64,000 nucleotides of DNA, taken from positions 186,001 through 250,000 of the forward strand of contig NZ_CP099572.1 in the NCBI RefSeq assembly GCF_040409805.1, read 5' to 3'. The notes beneath the pieces are model-generated. The model did no database searches, had not been told where the DNA came from, and saw nothing but the letters and a program-made list of their open reading frames with translations. The position numbers and the translations under genes are program-made. This DNA comes from Polynucleobacter sp. MWH-UH23A (lineage in GTDB: Bacteria; Pseudomonadota; Gammaproteobacteria; Burkholderiales; Burkholderiaceae). Positions 1 to 7,756 of this stretch are shown in pieces. Each line of letters opens with the position of its first letter. Position 1 is the stretch's first letter.

Positions 1-2
1 TC

Positions 3-485
3 AAAAGCGCAAGTTATTGTGTGATTGAAGCCCCATTTGGTCGATTGGGTATCGCGACTGAATTGGTTGATGGCAGTCTAATGTTGTCAAAAATTGACTA
101 TCTTCCTGTGAGCAAGGCTTTGTCATCACCCCAAAATGCTTTAGCTAAAGAAGTGGCCAAGCAATGTAAAGCGTATTTTAAAGATCCGAACTATCAATTC
201 GATCTTCCCATGAAGCCATCAGGAACCGTTCACCAACAGAAAGTCTGGCAAAGTATTCGGAAGATTCCAGCGGGGGAGGCAAAAACGTATGGAGAGATTG
301 CCCGAGCAATTAAGAGTGGGCCACGCGCAGTTGGCACAGCCTGTGGCGCAAACCCTTTTCCCTTAATTACACCCTGCCATCGAGTAGTTTCTGCTCAAGG
401 TATTGGTGGATTCATGAAAGAAAACTCACCAGGCCTATATCGTCAAATTAAGACTTGGTTGCTAAAGCACGAGGGCGTGCTCTAG
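3..485 (+). CDS. ogt: Methylated-DNA--protein-cysteine methyltransferase, N-terminus outside the window
   Basis: Suicide DNA-repair protein that moves an alkyl group from O6-alkylguanine to its own cysteine. The active-site motif PCHRVV is clear, preceded by the helix-turn-helix recognition segment (KTYGEIARAI, then RAVGTACGANP). The fold ends normally at WLLKHEGVL. The frame stays open to the left edge. A GTG at 21 could start a 154-aa protein, but residues before it (KSASYC) continue the usual N-terminal strand, so the true start probably lies upstream and the gene is partial here. The stop overlaps the end of the convergent squalene-synthase gene by 4 bases. Confidence 0.9.
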   Translation, partial: KSASYCVIEAPFGRLGIATELVDGSLMLSKIDYLPVSKALSSPQNALAKEVAKQCKAYFKDPNYQFDLPMKPSGTVHQQKVWQSIRKIPAGEAKTYGEIARAIKSGPRAVGTACGANPFPLITPCHRVVSAQGIGGFMKENSPGLYRQIKTWLLKHEGVL

Positions 486-1480
486 ATCTTAGTCATTTTT
501 CTAAGATTTTTAGAGGAGCAGTGAAAAAAGATTTTCATCAAAAGATCGCTATGAATAGCAAGCCCAGTAAAGCTGTAAAAAGTCATCACCGTTCTTCTGG
601 ATAACTTCACTTCATTCTTATTATTAAATTCGGTACGCTGAGCAATTTTGCTGAGTGTCATCACGGCTAAGCCAAAAGCTAGAAAGCAGAAACGTCTTAT
701 TCCACTATCTTGTTTTGGAACTAGCAAAATGTACCGCAAAGAGTCCTGTAGTTTTTCATAGGCAATCTGCAGAAGATTAGATTGGCTCATATCGGCAGGC
801 TTCCAAGAAACTCCACGCGCTTTGTCTTCAGGAGAGTCCTTTAGGATATTGGTCATTTGTAGCGCTTGACCAAAAGCAATTGCTAGACTCTCTTTGCTTT
901 GGAAGCTTTTGGCAAATGCAGTTGAGTGATTGCCAAATACCGTTGTTAAGAGTTCCCCAACAACGCCGGCAACAACATAGCAATATTTTTCAAATTCTTT
1001 TAGATCTTGAAGTCCAGCTTGGTTTTGCTTATCATGGAAATAAGACATCCCATCAGACATGATCGATATGCATCTACTGACTGCCGCTTGATCTTCCTTA
1101 GAGCATGTGTGCAAAATTCTTAAGACCGTTGGCGTATGTGCAATGAGATCTAGTTCATCAAGATTGCCGTAATCTCGAAGTGCCAAGAGACAGGCATTTA
1201 CGAAGTCCTGTGCAGGCAATCGTTCCAAAACACAATCCAAAAATAGTTTAGATAGTTCCTGTTTCGTACTGACGCTTAAATTAGCTGCGTCCTCGATGGT
1301 ATCGATGATCCGACAAAGTAAGTAGGTGTTACCTACGACCTTTTCGATTGCAGGGGGGAGAAGGGGAATGGTTAGTGCAAAGGTTCTGGATACCGAACGC
1401 AAAATGGTCTTTTGGTAAGCCAAATCCTGGGCTTGGCTGTCGTTAAGGCTTGCGGTGAGGCTGGATGTAGGCGATTGCAC
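482..1480 (-). CDS. Squalene/phytoene synthase family protein, squalene-synthase type
   Basis: Predicted head-to-head prenyltransferase condensing two farnesyl diphosphates, probably to squalene. The 332-aa protein has the first Asp-rich motif D60-T-I-E-D64, the signature YCYVVAGVVGELLT near residues 166-179, and the second motif NILKDSPED near 211-219. This combination resembles the squalene synthase (farnesyltransferase) branch more than CrtB. The C-terminus (about 298-322) is moderately hydrophobic and could contact the membrane. No hopanoid or carotenoid cyclase, desaturase or HpnC/HpnE partner is nearby, so the end product cannot be told from context. ispB, 5 kb away, is the only other isoprenoid gene in the window. 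Confidence 0.82.
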   Translation of the reverse strand: MQSPTSSLTASLNDSQAQDLAYQKTILRSVSRTFALTIPLLPPAIEKVVGNTYLLCRIIDTIEDAANLSVSTKQELSKLFLDCVLERLPAQDFVNACLLALRDYGNLDELDLIAHTPTVLRILHTCSKEDQAAVSRCISIMSDGMSYFHDKQNQAGLQDLKEFEKYCYVVAGVVGELLTTVFGNHSTAFAKSFQSKESLAIAFGQALQMTNILKDSPEDKARGVSWKPADMSQSNLLQIAYEKLQDSLRYILLVPKQDSGIRRFCFLAFGLAVMTLSKIAQRTEFNNKNEVKLSRRTVMTFYSFTGLAIHSDLLMKIFFHCSSKNLRKMTKI

Positions 1481-1563
1481 CCGCCCATTATGTCAGACGT
1501 AGTGGTATTGAAGCGGCAGTGAATTGGGCTTTCATTTCCTTACTAACAAAAGTGACATAGCCA

Positions 1564-1569
1564 TATAAT
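1564..1569 (+). promoter_or_regulatory. Candidate -10 box upstream of the sodium:solute symporter gene
   Basis: A perfect TATAAT lies 31 bases before the GTG start at 1600. No good -35 is seen at 16-18 bp (best is TTACTA at 1540-1545). A strong SD, AGGGG at 1586-1590, precedes the GTG by 9 bases. The promoter call rests mainly on the -10 hexamer and its position in the divergent intergenic space. Confidence 0.45.
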
Positions 1570-1599
1570 TTCATCTAATTCTTTTAGGGGAAATCTGGC

Positions 1600-3015
1600 G
1601 TGCTGATTTGGTTCGTCATCATTTATTGGGTGGTATCAGTCGGCATTGGCTTGTGGGCTGCTCTACGCGTTAAAAATACTGCTGACTTTGCTGCGGCAGG
1701 ACATAGCCTCCCCATGCCAATCGTTACAGCTACGGTTTTCGCTACTTGGTTTGGATCTGAGACGGTTTTAGGTATTCCTGCTACTTTCCTAAAAGAGGGT
1801 CTGGGTGGGGTAGTCTCTGATCCATTTGGATCCTCTTTATGTTTAATTCTGGTCGGTCTCTTTTTTGCGCGTCATTTGTACAACAGACGTATGTTGACGA
1901 TCGGTGACTTCTTTCGTGAAAAATATGGTCGCACAGTTGAAGTTCTAGTTACGCTTTGCATCGTCGTTTCTTATTTGGGTTGGGTAGCCGCCCAGATCAA
2001 GGCCTTGGGTTTGGTCTTTAGTGTTGTATCTGAGGGCAGCATTTCTCAAACGGGCGGCATGATGATTGGCGCTGCCAGCGTTTTGATCTATACCTTGTTT
2101 GGCGGTATGTGGTCTGTGGCAATTACCGACTTTATTCAGATGATCATTATTGTGATTGGCATGCTGTATATCGGTGGAGAGATGACAGCTCAAACTGGTG
2201 GCATTAGCGTGGTGATTGAGCATGCCGCCGCAGCTGGTCAATTTAGCAATTTTTTGCCTGATATGAATTTGGCGTCCATCTTGGGGTTTGTTGCTGCGCT
2301 TTGCACCATGATGCTGGGCTCCATTCCTCAGCAGGATGTGTTCCAGCGCATTACCTCAAGCAAGAACGTCACCATTGCCGTTAACGCTGCAATTTTGGGT
2401 GGCGTACTATATTTTATTTTTGCGTTTGTACCGATGTACTTGGCATATTCAGCAACATTAATTAGTCCGGATCTAGTGAAGCAATATCTCAATACTGATC
2501 CGCAGATGATTCTGCCTAAATTGATTTTGAATCACGTCCCAATCATTGCGCAGGTGATGTTCTTCGGTGCACTGCTCTCTGCAATCAAGAGTTGTGCAAG
2601 CGCAACTCTATTGGCACCTTCGGTAACCTTTGCTGAAAATATTGTTCGAGGCTTTTTCAAGCACCTATCTGATCATGCGCTATTGAAAATTATGCGAATC
2701 ACAGTTTTATGTTTCGCAGTGGTGGTGACATTCTTTGCTGTGAACTCCGAGCTGTCTATTTTTAAGATGGTGGAGAGTGCATACAAGGTGACCTTGGTTG
2801 CCGCATTTGTGCCACTCGCATTTGGGGTGTATTGGTCAAGAGCAAATTCTTTGGGAGGTTTGCTGGCGGTGGTTGGCGGTTTGACTGTGTGGATTAGCTC
2901 TGAAATCCTGGCTCCCAACGCCATCATGCCGCCTCAGTTAGCGGGACTGCTAGCAAGTATTGCAGGGATGATTTTGGGTAGTCTAGTTCCAAAAGACGAT
3001 CTCAAGGCGGTTTAA
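1600..3015 (+). CDS. Sodium:solute symporter family transporter
   Basis: Inner-membrane transporter of the SSS (SLC5-like) family, 471 aa, with about 12-13 hydrophobic helices and a LeuT-like fold expected from the family. The N-terminal part has FATWFGSETVLGIP, resembling the early sodium-site helix, then GDFFREKYGR and LFGGMWSVAITDFIQM, all typical of this family. Substrate (for example proline, pantothenate or another organic acid) cannot be decided from the sequence. GTG start chosen for the AGGGG ribosome site upstream. It is divergent from the squalene-synthase gene and followed at about 100 bases by the ketopantoate reductase gene, so a pantothenate link is possible but unproven. Confidence 0.88.
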   Translation: MLIWFVIIYWVVSVGIGLWAALRVKNTADFAAAGHSLPMPIVTATVFATWFGSETVLGIPATFLKEGLGGVVSDPFGSSLCLILVGLFFARHLYNRRMLTIGDFFREKYGRTVEVLVTLCIVVSYLGWVAAQIKALGLVFSVVSEGSISQTGGMMIGAASVLIYTLFGGMWSVAITDFIQMIIIVIGMLYIGGEMTAQTGGISVVIEHAAAAGQFSNFLPDMNLASILGFVAALCTMMLGSIPQQDVFQRITSSKNVTIAVNAAILGGVLYFIFAFVPMYLAYSATLISPDLVKQYLNTDPQMILPKLILNHVPIIAQVMFFGALLSAIKSCASATLLAPSVTFAENIVRGFFKHLSDHALLKIMRITVLCFAVVVTFFAVNSELSIFKMVESAYKVTLVAAFVPLAFGVYWSRANSLGGLLAVVGGLTVWISSEILAPNAIMPPQLAGLLASIAGMILGSLVPKDDLKAV

Positions 3016-3051
3016 AGCAATGCATGCCTAAAAAATAGGCAATCAAATTTG

Positions 3052-3079
3052 TTGCACCGCAAAACATTCACATTAAAAT
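3052..3079 (+). promoter_or_regulatory. Candidate sigma-70 promoter for the ketopantoate reductase gene
   Basis: TTGCAC (3052-3057) and TAAAAT (3074-3079) are 16 bp apart, placing a transcript start near 3086, about 32 bases before the ATG at 3118. The -10 matches five of six consensus bases and the -35 only three. An SD (GGAG, 3109-3112) lies just before the start. Confidence 0.4.
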
Positions 3080-3117
3080 GAAACTAATTCAAAATTTTTT
3101 ATTCTTGTGGAGTTCCT

Positions 3118-4137
3118 ATGAAAATCTGTGTGATCGGTGGAGGTGGCGCTATTGGCGGCTACCTAGCTGTCATGTTGGCGAGAGCGGGCAATGATGTAAC
3201 GGTTGTTGCGCGTGGCGCTACTTTAGCTGCCATTAAAGAACGTGGTCTAGCTCTAATTATGGATGAGCAACCTGAGCCATTGGTTGCACAGGTAAAGGCA
3301 GTCGAAAAGATTCGTGATGCCGAGACACCAGACGTTGTTATTTTGGCAGTGAAAGCGCATCAAGTGGAGCCAATCATTGATGACTTAGCAGCCATCATGG
3401 GGCCAGAAACTATTTTGATTCCGATGCAAAACGGAATTCCTTGGTGGTATTTCCAGAAGTTGGGTGGCGAGTATCAAGATCATTCTGTTGAGACTGTGGA
3501 TGCTGGTGGACTTGCTAAGAAGGCAATTAATCCAAACAACATCATTGGTTGTGTTGTTTATCCAGCTACCTTTACACAAGCTCCTGGCGTGATTCGTCAC
3601 GTTGAAGGCAATCGTTTCCCATTGGGTGAGTTGGATGGCAAGACAACCGATCGCATCCAAAAAATGTCAGAGATGATGAGTGCCGCAGGCTTCAAGTCTC
3701 CGATTCTGGATGATATCCGCTCAGAGATTTGGTTAAAGCTTTGGGGCAATATGACTTTCAATCCAATCAGCTCGCTGACACATGGAACACTTGAAGGTAT
3801 CTGCCAATATCCGTTAACCAAAGAGTTGGCGCGCAACATGATGGCTGAGGCACAAACGATCGCTGAAAAGTTGGGCGTTACTTTTCGTGTGGATATCGAG
3901 CGTCGTATTGCTGGCGCGGAGAAGGTCGGTAAACATAAAACTTCGATGTTGCAAGACCTAGAGGCAGGTCGTAGCCTAGAGATTGATGCACTCCTAGGTT
4001 CAGTAATTGAATTGGGTCGCATTACCCAGACCCCAACTCCTTGCCTAAATACAGTCTTTGCTCTAACGAAGTACTTGGATGAAAACGTTCAAGCCTCTAA
4101 AGGTAGCTTGGCTTTGCCTTCAGTATCGGGTTATTAA
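3118..4137 (+). CDS. panE: 2-dehydropantoate 2-reductase (ketopantoate reductase)
   Basis: NADPH-dependent reductase of the ApbA/PanE family, converting 2-dehydropantoate to pantoate in coenzyme A synthesis. The 339-aa protein starts with the Rossmann glycine motif GGGGAIGG (residues 7-14). It has LAVKAHQ and MQNGIP in the cofactor domain and a C-terminal helical domain with EIWLKLWGNMTFNPISSLTHGTLEGI, containing the Lys and Asn typical of the active site, then the conserved KTSMLQDLEAGR. Length is slightly above the usual 300. Many bacteria carry several paralogues acting on other 2-oxo acids, so the exact substrate is inferred. Confidence 0.85.
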   Translation: MKICVIGGGGAIGGYLAVMLARAGNDVTVVARGATLAAIKERGLALIMDEQPEPLVAQVKAVEKIRDAETPDVVILAVKAHQVEPIIDDLAAIMGPETILIPMQNGIPWWYFQKLGGEYQDHSVETVDAGGLAKKAINPNNIIGCVVYPATFTQAPGVIRHVEGNRFPLGELDGKTTDRIQKMSEMMSAAGFKSPILDDIRSEIWLKLWGNMTFNPISSLTHGTLEGICQYPLTKELARNMMAEAQTIAEKLGVTFRVDIERRIAGAEKVGKHKTSMLQDLEAGRSLEIDALLGSVIELGRITQTPTPCLNTVFALTKYLDENVQASKGSLALPSVSGY

Positions 4138-4190
4138 AAAATAATTTGAGTTATTTGATTCATTTAACTCATTTCTTTTCGCGGTAGTTA

Positions 4191-4219
4191 AAAAGCCCTT
4201 ACTTTTAGCAAGGGCTTTT
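4191..4219. terminator. Bidirectional rho-independent terminator between convergent genes
   Basis: A perfect 10-bp inverted repeat AAAAGCCCTT / AAGGGCTTTT with a 9-base loop lies between the ends of panE (plus) and the FAH-family gene (minus). A and T runs flank both sides, so it can serve both transcripts. Confidence 0.85.
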
Positions 4220-4243
4220 ACTTAACGGCCTGTCGATAAGCGT

Positions 4244-5011
4244 TTATTCGAAACGATTATCCAGTCTACCAACGCCATCAATGATGATGCTCACGTTGCT
4301 TCCAGGTTTCATGGATCCAACGCCGACTGAGGTGCCGCAAGCAATAATGTCGCCAGGTTCAAGTGGAACATCTTGTGAAATGAGACTCGCTAATTTAGCG
4401 GGCGGGAAGATCATGTCTGCAACAGGATAGTTTTGGCGCTCTTGATCGTTCAAGATCGTTTTGATGGTGAGCTTGCTTGGATCTACATCAGTAGTGATGT
4501 AAGGGCCAAACACACCAAAGGTATTAAAGCTTTTAGAGCGCGTCCACTGAGCGTAGCCAGGATCACGATTCAGAATTTCAATAGCAGTGACATCATTGAT
4601 GCAGGTGTAGCCAAAAATCGCTTTAGCCGCTTCAGATTCATCTGCTTCGTGGATGCGTTTGCCAATCACAATGCCTAGTTCACCTTCATAAACCACTTTC
4701 CCTGAGTAAGACTTGGGTGTACGAATGACTTGATTTGCCGCCAGGAATGAATTATTCCCTTTTAAGAAATACAGCGGTTCAGTTGGCACTGTGTGTTCAA
4801 GCTTAGTCACGAGCGCATGAAAGTTATCCACCATGGCAACCATTTTGGAAGGGGTGCAAGGGATATCAATGGTGACTTCTGCTAACGGAATTGTTTCACC
4901 GGTGGGTGAAGGGCTATTAAACAAATCACCTGAATAGACGGCAATCTGATCCCCTTGAACTTGCCCTAATCCACTTTTGCCTTGATGTTGAAATCTGAGC
5001 CATTGAGCCAT
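4244..5011 (-). CDS. Fumarylacetoacetate hydrolase (FAH) family protein
   Basis: A 255-aa member of the FAH superfamily, which holds C-C hydrolases, decarboxylases and isomerases acting on dicarbonyl acids with a divalent metal. The metal-binding core is visible: YEGELGIVIGKR, with acidic ligands, followed by GYTCINDVTA, then a GVFGPYI segment. The C-terminal LEPGDIIACGTSVGVGSMKPG is the usual family signature. No aromatic or homoprotocatechuate degradation genes surround it, so the substrate is unknown; oxaloacetate decarboxylase or acylpyruvase activity would fit the family. It is divergent from the GrdB-like gene across 54 bases. Confidence 0.85.
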   Translation of the reverse strand: MAQWLRFQHQGKSGLGQVQGDQIAVYSGDLFNSPSPTGETIPLAEVTIDIPCTPSKMVAMVDNFHALVTKLEHTVPTEPLYFLKGNNSFLAANQVIRTPKSYSGKVVYEGELGIVIGKRIHEADESEAAKAIFGYTCINDVTAIEILNRDPGYAQWTRSKSFNTFGVFGPYITTDVDPSKLTIKTILNDQERQNYPVADMIFPPAKLASLISQDVPLEPGDIIACGTSVGVGSMKPGSNVSIIIDGVGRLDNRFE

Positions 5012-5065
5012 AATGGTTTCCTAAAAGTTAAATATTGAATAGGCGATATCTTACAGGGCGGACTT

Positions 5066-6001
5066 ATGTCTCAAGTAACTGAACTTGTTTTTGCACCAGA
5101 ATGGGATCGGCCAGTTCCTTATATGGAGCGGACGCGCAACTATTACTTAGGCTTAGGCTACGACAATCCCTATGTATGGGCACATTACGTAGAGGTTCCA
5201 TTTAGCCCCCTCAAAAAACCGCTGAACGAATCTGTATTGGCATTAATTACCACCGCAGTTCCATATGACCCGCAAAAAGGGAATCAAGGGCCTGGTGCGC
5301 CATATAACGCAGCAGCAAAGTTTTATAAACCATACCAGCAATCTATTGATGCGAACGCTGACCTAAGAATTGCACATGTTGGTATTGATCGCAAGAACGC
5401 CAACATGGAAGATAGTCACTGCTGGTTTCCGCTAGAGGCGGCTAAGCAGGCAAAACAAGGCGGTAGGATTAAAGCGCTATCACCCCATTTTTATGGCCTC
5501 CCAACTAATCGTAGTCAGCGACATACTTTAGAGATAGATGCTCCAATTATTTTGGAGATGTTGCGTGCCGATCATGTAGATGCGGCGGTATTAATTCCGA
5601 ATTGCCCTATTTGTCATCAGAGTCAAAGTTTATTGGCGCGCTATTTAGAGGCCGAAGGAATTTCTACGGTCGTAATGGGCGCAGCAAAAGATATCGTGGA
5701 GTTTTGTGGCGTGCCCAGATTTTTGTTTAGTGATTTCCCCCTCGGTAATGCTGCAGCTAAACCGTATGACGCTGTATCCAGGCAATTGAATTTTGAATTG
5801 GCTTTGCGTCTTTTGGAATCGGCACCAGCGCCCAGAACTACTGTGCAATCCCCATTGGTTTGGTCTTTGGATCCGAGTTGGAAATTAGATTATTCCAATA
5901 TAGAGAGACTCTCTAAAGACGAGGTTGCACGATTGCGTGAGGAGGCCGAGCAGGCTCGAATTACTGCGCGTGAACTACGTATGAATAGCGTTGGGTCTTA
6001 A
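5066..6001 (+). CDS. Glycine/sarcosine/betaine reductase selenoprotein B (GrdB)-like family protein
   Basis: A 311-aa soluble protein resembling the GrdB-like proteins found singly in many betaproteobacteria. The N-terminal half has a family-like stretch (VPYMERTRNYYLGLGYDNPYVWAHY in part, with VPFSPL) and a HVGIDRKNANMED motif. The C-terminal half carries N179-C180-P-I-C183-H-Q-S, a possible redox or metal-binding Cys pair, then VVMGAAKDIVE and FLFSDFPLGNAAAKP. No selenocysteine codon is needed and no other glycine reductase subunit is present, so it is unlikely to do classical Stickland glycine reduction. Its function is unknown; the family call comes from recalled sequence style. Confidence 0.7.
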   Translation: MSQVTELVFAPEWDRPVPYMERTRNYYLGLGYDNPYVWAHYVEVPFSPLKKPLNESVLALITTAVPYDPQKGNQGPGAPYNAAAKFYKPYQQSIDANADLRIAHVGIDRKNANMEDSHCWFPLEAAKQAKQGGRIKALSPHFYGLPTNRSQRHTLEIDAPIILEMLRADHVDAAVLIPNCPICHQSQSLLARYLEAEGISTVVMGAAKDIVEFCGVPRFLFSDFPLGNAAAKPYDAVSRQLNFELALRLLESAPAPRTTVQSPLVWSLDPSWKLDYSNIERLSKDEVARLREEAEQARITARELRMNSVGS

Positions 6002-7002
6002 GTTTGTCTAGCAAGTGAGTAGACGCATAGATCACGTAATGCAGTAGTTGCTTCATTGCTTGGAAAGTCTTGAATGCATTCCAAGGCTAAGTCCGCTTCA
6101 CGTTTAGCGGCGGCTTGTGTGTAATCAAGTGCACCAGAATTTTGTACCGCACTTAAGATTTGGGCAAAGACGTCCTCAGGCAAATCTTGGTTTTGTTCAA
6201 TCGCTGCCCGCACCAGAATTTGTTCTGCATGCGTGCCATTCTCAAGAAGATAGATCAGCGGCAAGGTAGGTTTGCCTTCACGTAAATCATCTCCTGCATT
6301 TTTGCCCATTTGAGCTGCATTAGCGGTGTAGTCCAACAGGTCATCCATGAGTTGGAAGGCGGTGCCAATGTGTCTTCCAAATGCCGCAGCTTGTTCTCGT
6401 TGTACATCACTGGCTTGAGCCAAAATAGCGCCAAGCTCGGTTGATGCTTCGAATAACTTGGCAGTTTTATAACGAATCACTTGTAGATAACTTGCTTCAT
6501 CCACTTCGGGATCATTCATATTGAGTAATTGCAATACCTCGCCTTCAGCAATCGTATTGGTTGCATCCGACAGAATTTGCATTACTCGAAGATCATTGGG
6601 TCCCACCATCATCTGGAAGGCTCTGGAATACAAAAAATCACCCACTAAAACGCTAGCTGCATTTCCGAAGGCGGCATTAGCGGTTTCACGACCTCTTCTG
6701 AGTGTCGATTCGTCGACTACATCGTCGTGTAAGAGGGTGGCTGTATGGATAAATTCAACCACAGCAGCCATTTCTAGGGTGTGTGGGGTTGGTTTGCCGT
6801 TGGCAAGTGCTTTAGCAATTAACATCAATAAAGCGGGCCTTACCCGTTTTCCACCCGCTTGGATGATGTATGAAGAAATCTGGTCAATAAGGGCTACTTT
6901 TGAGGCTAAACGAGCTCGAATTACTTGATCTAAGTCCTTGAATTCTAAGGAAATTGGCGCCAGTATTTGGCTAAGGTCATTGGTTTTGACAGTGCTCGTC
7001 AT
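5998..7002 (-). CDS. ispB: Polyprenyl (octaprenyl) diphosphate synthase
   Basis: Trans-prenyltransferase that extends farnesyl diphosphate with isopentenyl diphosphate to make the ubiquinone side chain. Both Asp-rich motifs are intact: D93-D94-V-V-D97 and D220-D221-L-L-D224. GGKRVRPALL near residues 50-59 binds the allylic substrate. Length 334 aa is normal, and placement directly upstream of rplU-rpmA on the other strand is the usual betaproteobacterial arrangement. Its stop overlaps the end of the convergent GrdB-like gene by 4 bases. The -35 and most of the -10 region of the rplU promoter lie inside or right at its 5' end. Confidence 0.93.
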   Translation of the reverse strand: MTSTVKTNDLSQILAPISLEFKDLDQVIRARLASKVALIDQISSYIIQAGGKRVRPALLMLIAKALANGKPTPHTLEMAAVVEFIHTATLLHDDVVDESTLRRGRETANAAFGNAASVLVGDFLYSRAFQMMVGPNDLRVMQILSDATNTIAEGEVLQLLNMNDPEVDEASYLQVIRYKTAKLFEASTELGAILAQASDVQREQAAAFGRHIGTAFQLMDDLLDYTANAAQMGKNAGDDLREGKPTLPLIYLLENGTHAEQILVRAAIEQNQDLPEDVFAQILSAVQNSGALDYTQAAAKREADLALECIQDFPSNEATTALRDLCVYSLARQT

Positions 7003-7014
7003 GCAAGATATAAT
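6986..7014 (+). promoter_or_regulatory. Perfect-consensus sigma-70 promoter for rplU-rpmA
   Basis: TTGACA at 6986-6991 and TATAAT at 7009-7014 are exactly 17 bp apart, a full match to the housekeeping consensus. The start site is expected near 7021, giving a leader of about 57 bases. The -35 lies inside the divergent ispB coding region. Confidence 0.9.
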
Positions 7015-7025
7015 AATCGGCTTAG

Positions 7026-7044
7026 CTAATCCAAGGTGGATTGG
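7026..7044 (+). other. Hairpin at the start of the rplU leader RNA
   Basis: CTAATCCA / TGGATTGG pair as an 8-bp stem with one G-U and a 3-base AGG loop, a few bases after the predicted transcript start. It has no U tract, so it is not a terminator. It could stabilise the transcript or be a control element for L21; function is inferred. Confidence 0.5.
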
Positions 7045-7077
7045 TTTAAATGAAGATATTAATTGAGGTTTCTAACC

Positions 7078-7389
7078 ATGTACGCGGTCATAAAAACCGG
7101 TGGCAAACAGTATAAAGTTGCTGCTGGCGAAAAATTGAAAATAGAACAGATACCAGCGGAAATCGGCAGCGAAATCACTCTTGACCAAGTTCTCGCCGTT
7201 GGCGAAGGCGCTTCACTGAAGTTAGGTGATCCATTGGTTAATGGTGCAGCTGTGATGGCCACTGTCGTCTCCCAAGGACGTCACGATAAAGTGACAATCT
7301 TTAAGATGCGCCGTCGCAAGCATTATCAAAAGCACCAAGGCCATCGTCAAAATTTCACTGAAATTTTGATCAACACGATTAAAGCCTAA
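7078..7389 (+). CDS. rplU: 50S ribosomal protein L21
   Basis: Large-subunit ribosomal protein, 103 aa, beginning [14 protein letters not shown], the universal L21 N-terminus, and holding the [14 protein letters not shown] basic segment that contacts 23S rRNA. An in-frame TTG at 7063 would add MRFLT, but homologues start at the ATG at 7078, which also has a GAGGT site 9 bases upstream. It is followed 19 bases later by rpmA, its usual partner. Confidence 0.97.
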   Translation: MYAVIKTGGKQYKVAAGEKLKIEQIPAEIGSEITLDQVLAVGEGASLKLGDPLVNGAAVMATVVSQGRHDKVTIFKMRRRKHYQKHQGHRQNFTEILINTIKA

Positions 7390-7408
7390 TTCAGGGTAGG
7401 AGAAAGAT

Positions 7409-7669
7409 ATGGCACAGAAAAAAGGTGGCGGCTCAACACGAAATGGCCGCGACTCAGAATCGAAACGCCTAGGCGTTAAGGTATATGGCGGCGAGCAAAT
7501 CAATGCTGGCAGCATTATTGTTCGTCAACGTGGTACACGTGTTCATCCAGGTGTAAACGTTGGTATTGGTAAGGATCACACTTTGTTCGCTCTCATCGAC
7601 GGTACAGTGGAATTTGGCGTTAAGGGTGCTTTGAAGAAGGCCCAAGTTTCAGTATTGCCTCGTTCATAA
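7409..7669 (+). CDS. rpmA: 50S ribosomal protein L27
   Basis: Large-subunit protein whose N-terminal tail reaches the peptidyl-transferase centre. The 86-aa sequence begins [20 protein letters not shown] and has [15 protein letters not shown], both diagnostic. It shares the transcript with rplU and is preceded by GTAGGAG. No N-terminal processing extension as in Firmicutes is present. A strong terminator follows. Confidence 0.97.
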   Translation: MAQKKGGGSTRNGRDSESKRLGVKVYGGEQINAGSIIVRQRGTRVHPGVNVGIGKDHTLFALIDGTVEFGVKGALKKAQVSVLPRS

Positions 7670-7726
7670 GGCGCCTGACTGAGACACGTTTGATTCAGAT
7701 TTATTCCGAATTTAACTCTTAGGAAC

Positions 7727-7752
7727 AGGCCTCGCTAAGCGAGGCCTTTTTT
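7727..7752 (+). terminator. Rho-independent terminator after rpmA, abutting the obgE start
   Basis: AGGCCTCGC / GCGAGGCCT is a perfect 9-bp stem with a TAA loop, followed by a run of T to 7752. It ends 4 bases before the obgE ATG, so the only purine-rich ribosome-site candidate for obgE (GCGAGG, 7739-7744) sits in the 3' arm of the stem. Confidence 0.92.
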
Positions 7753-7756
7753 ATTC

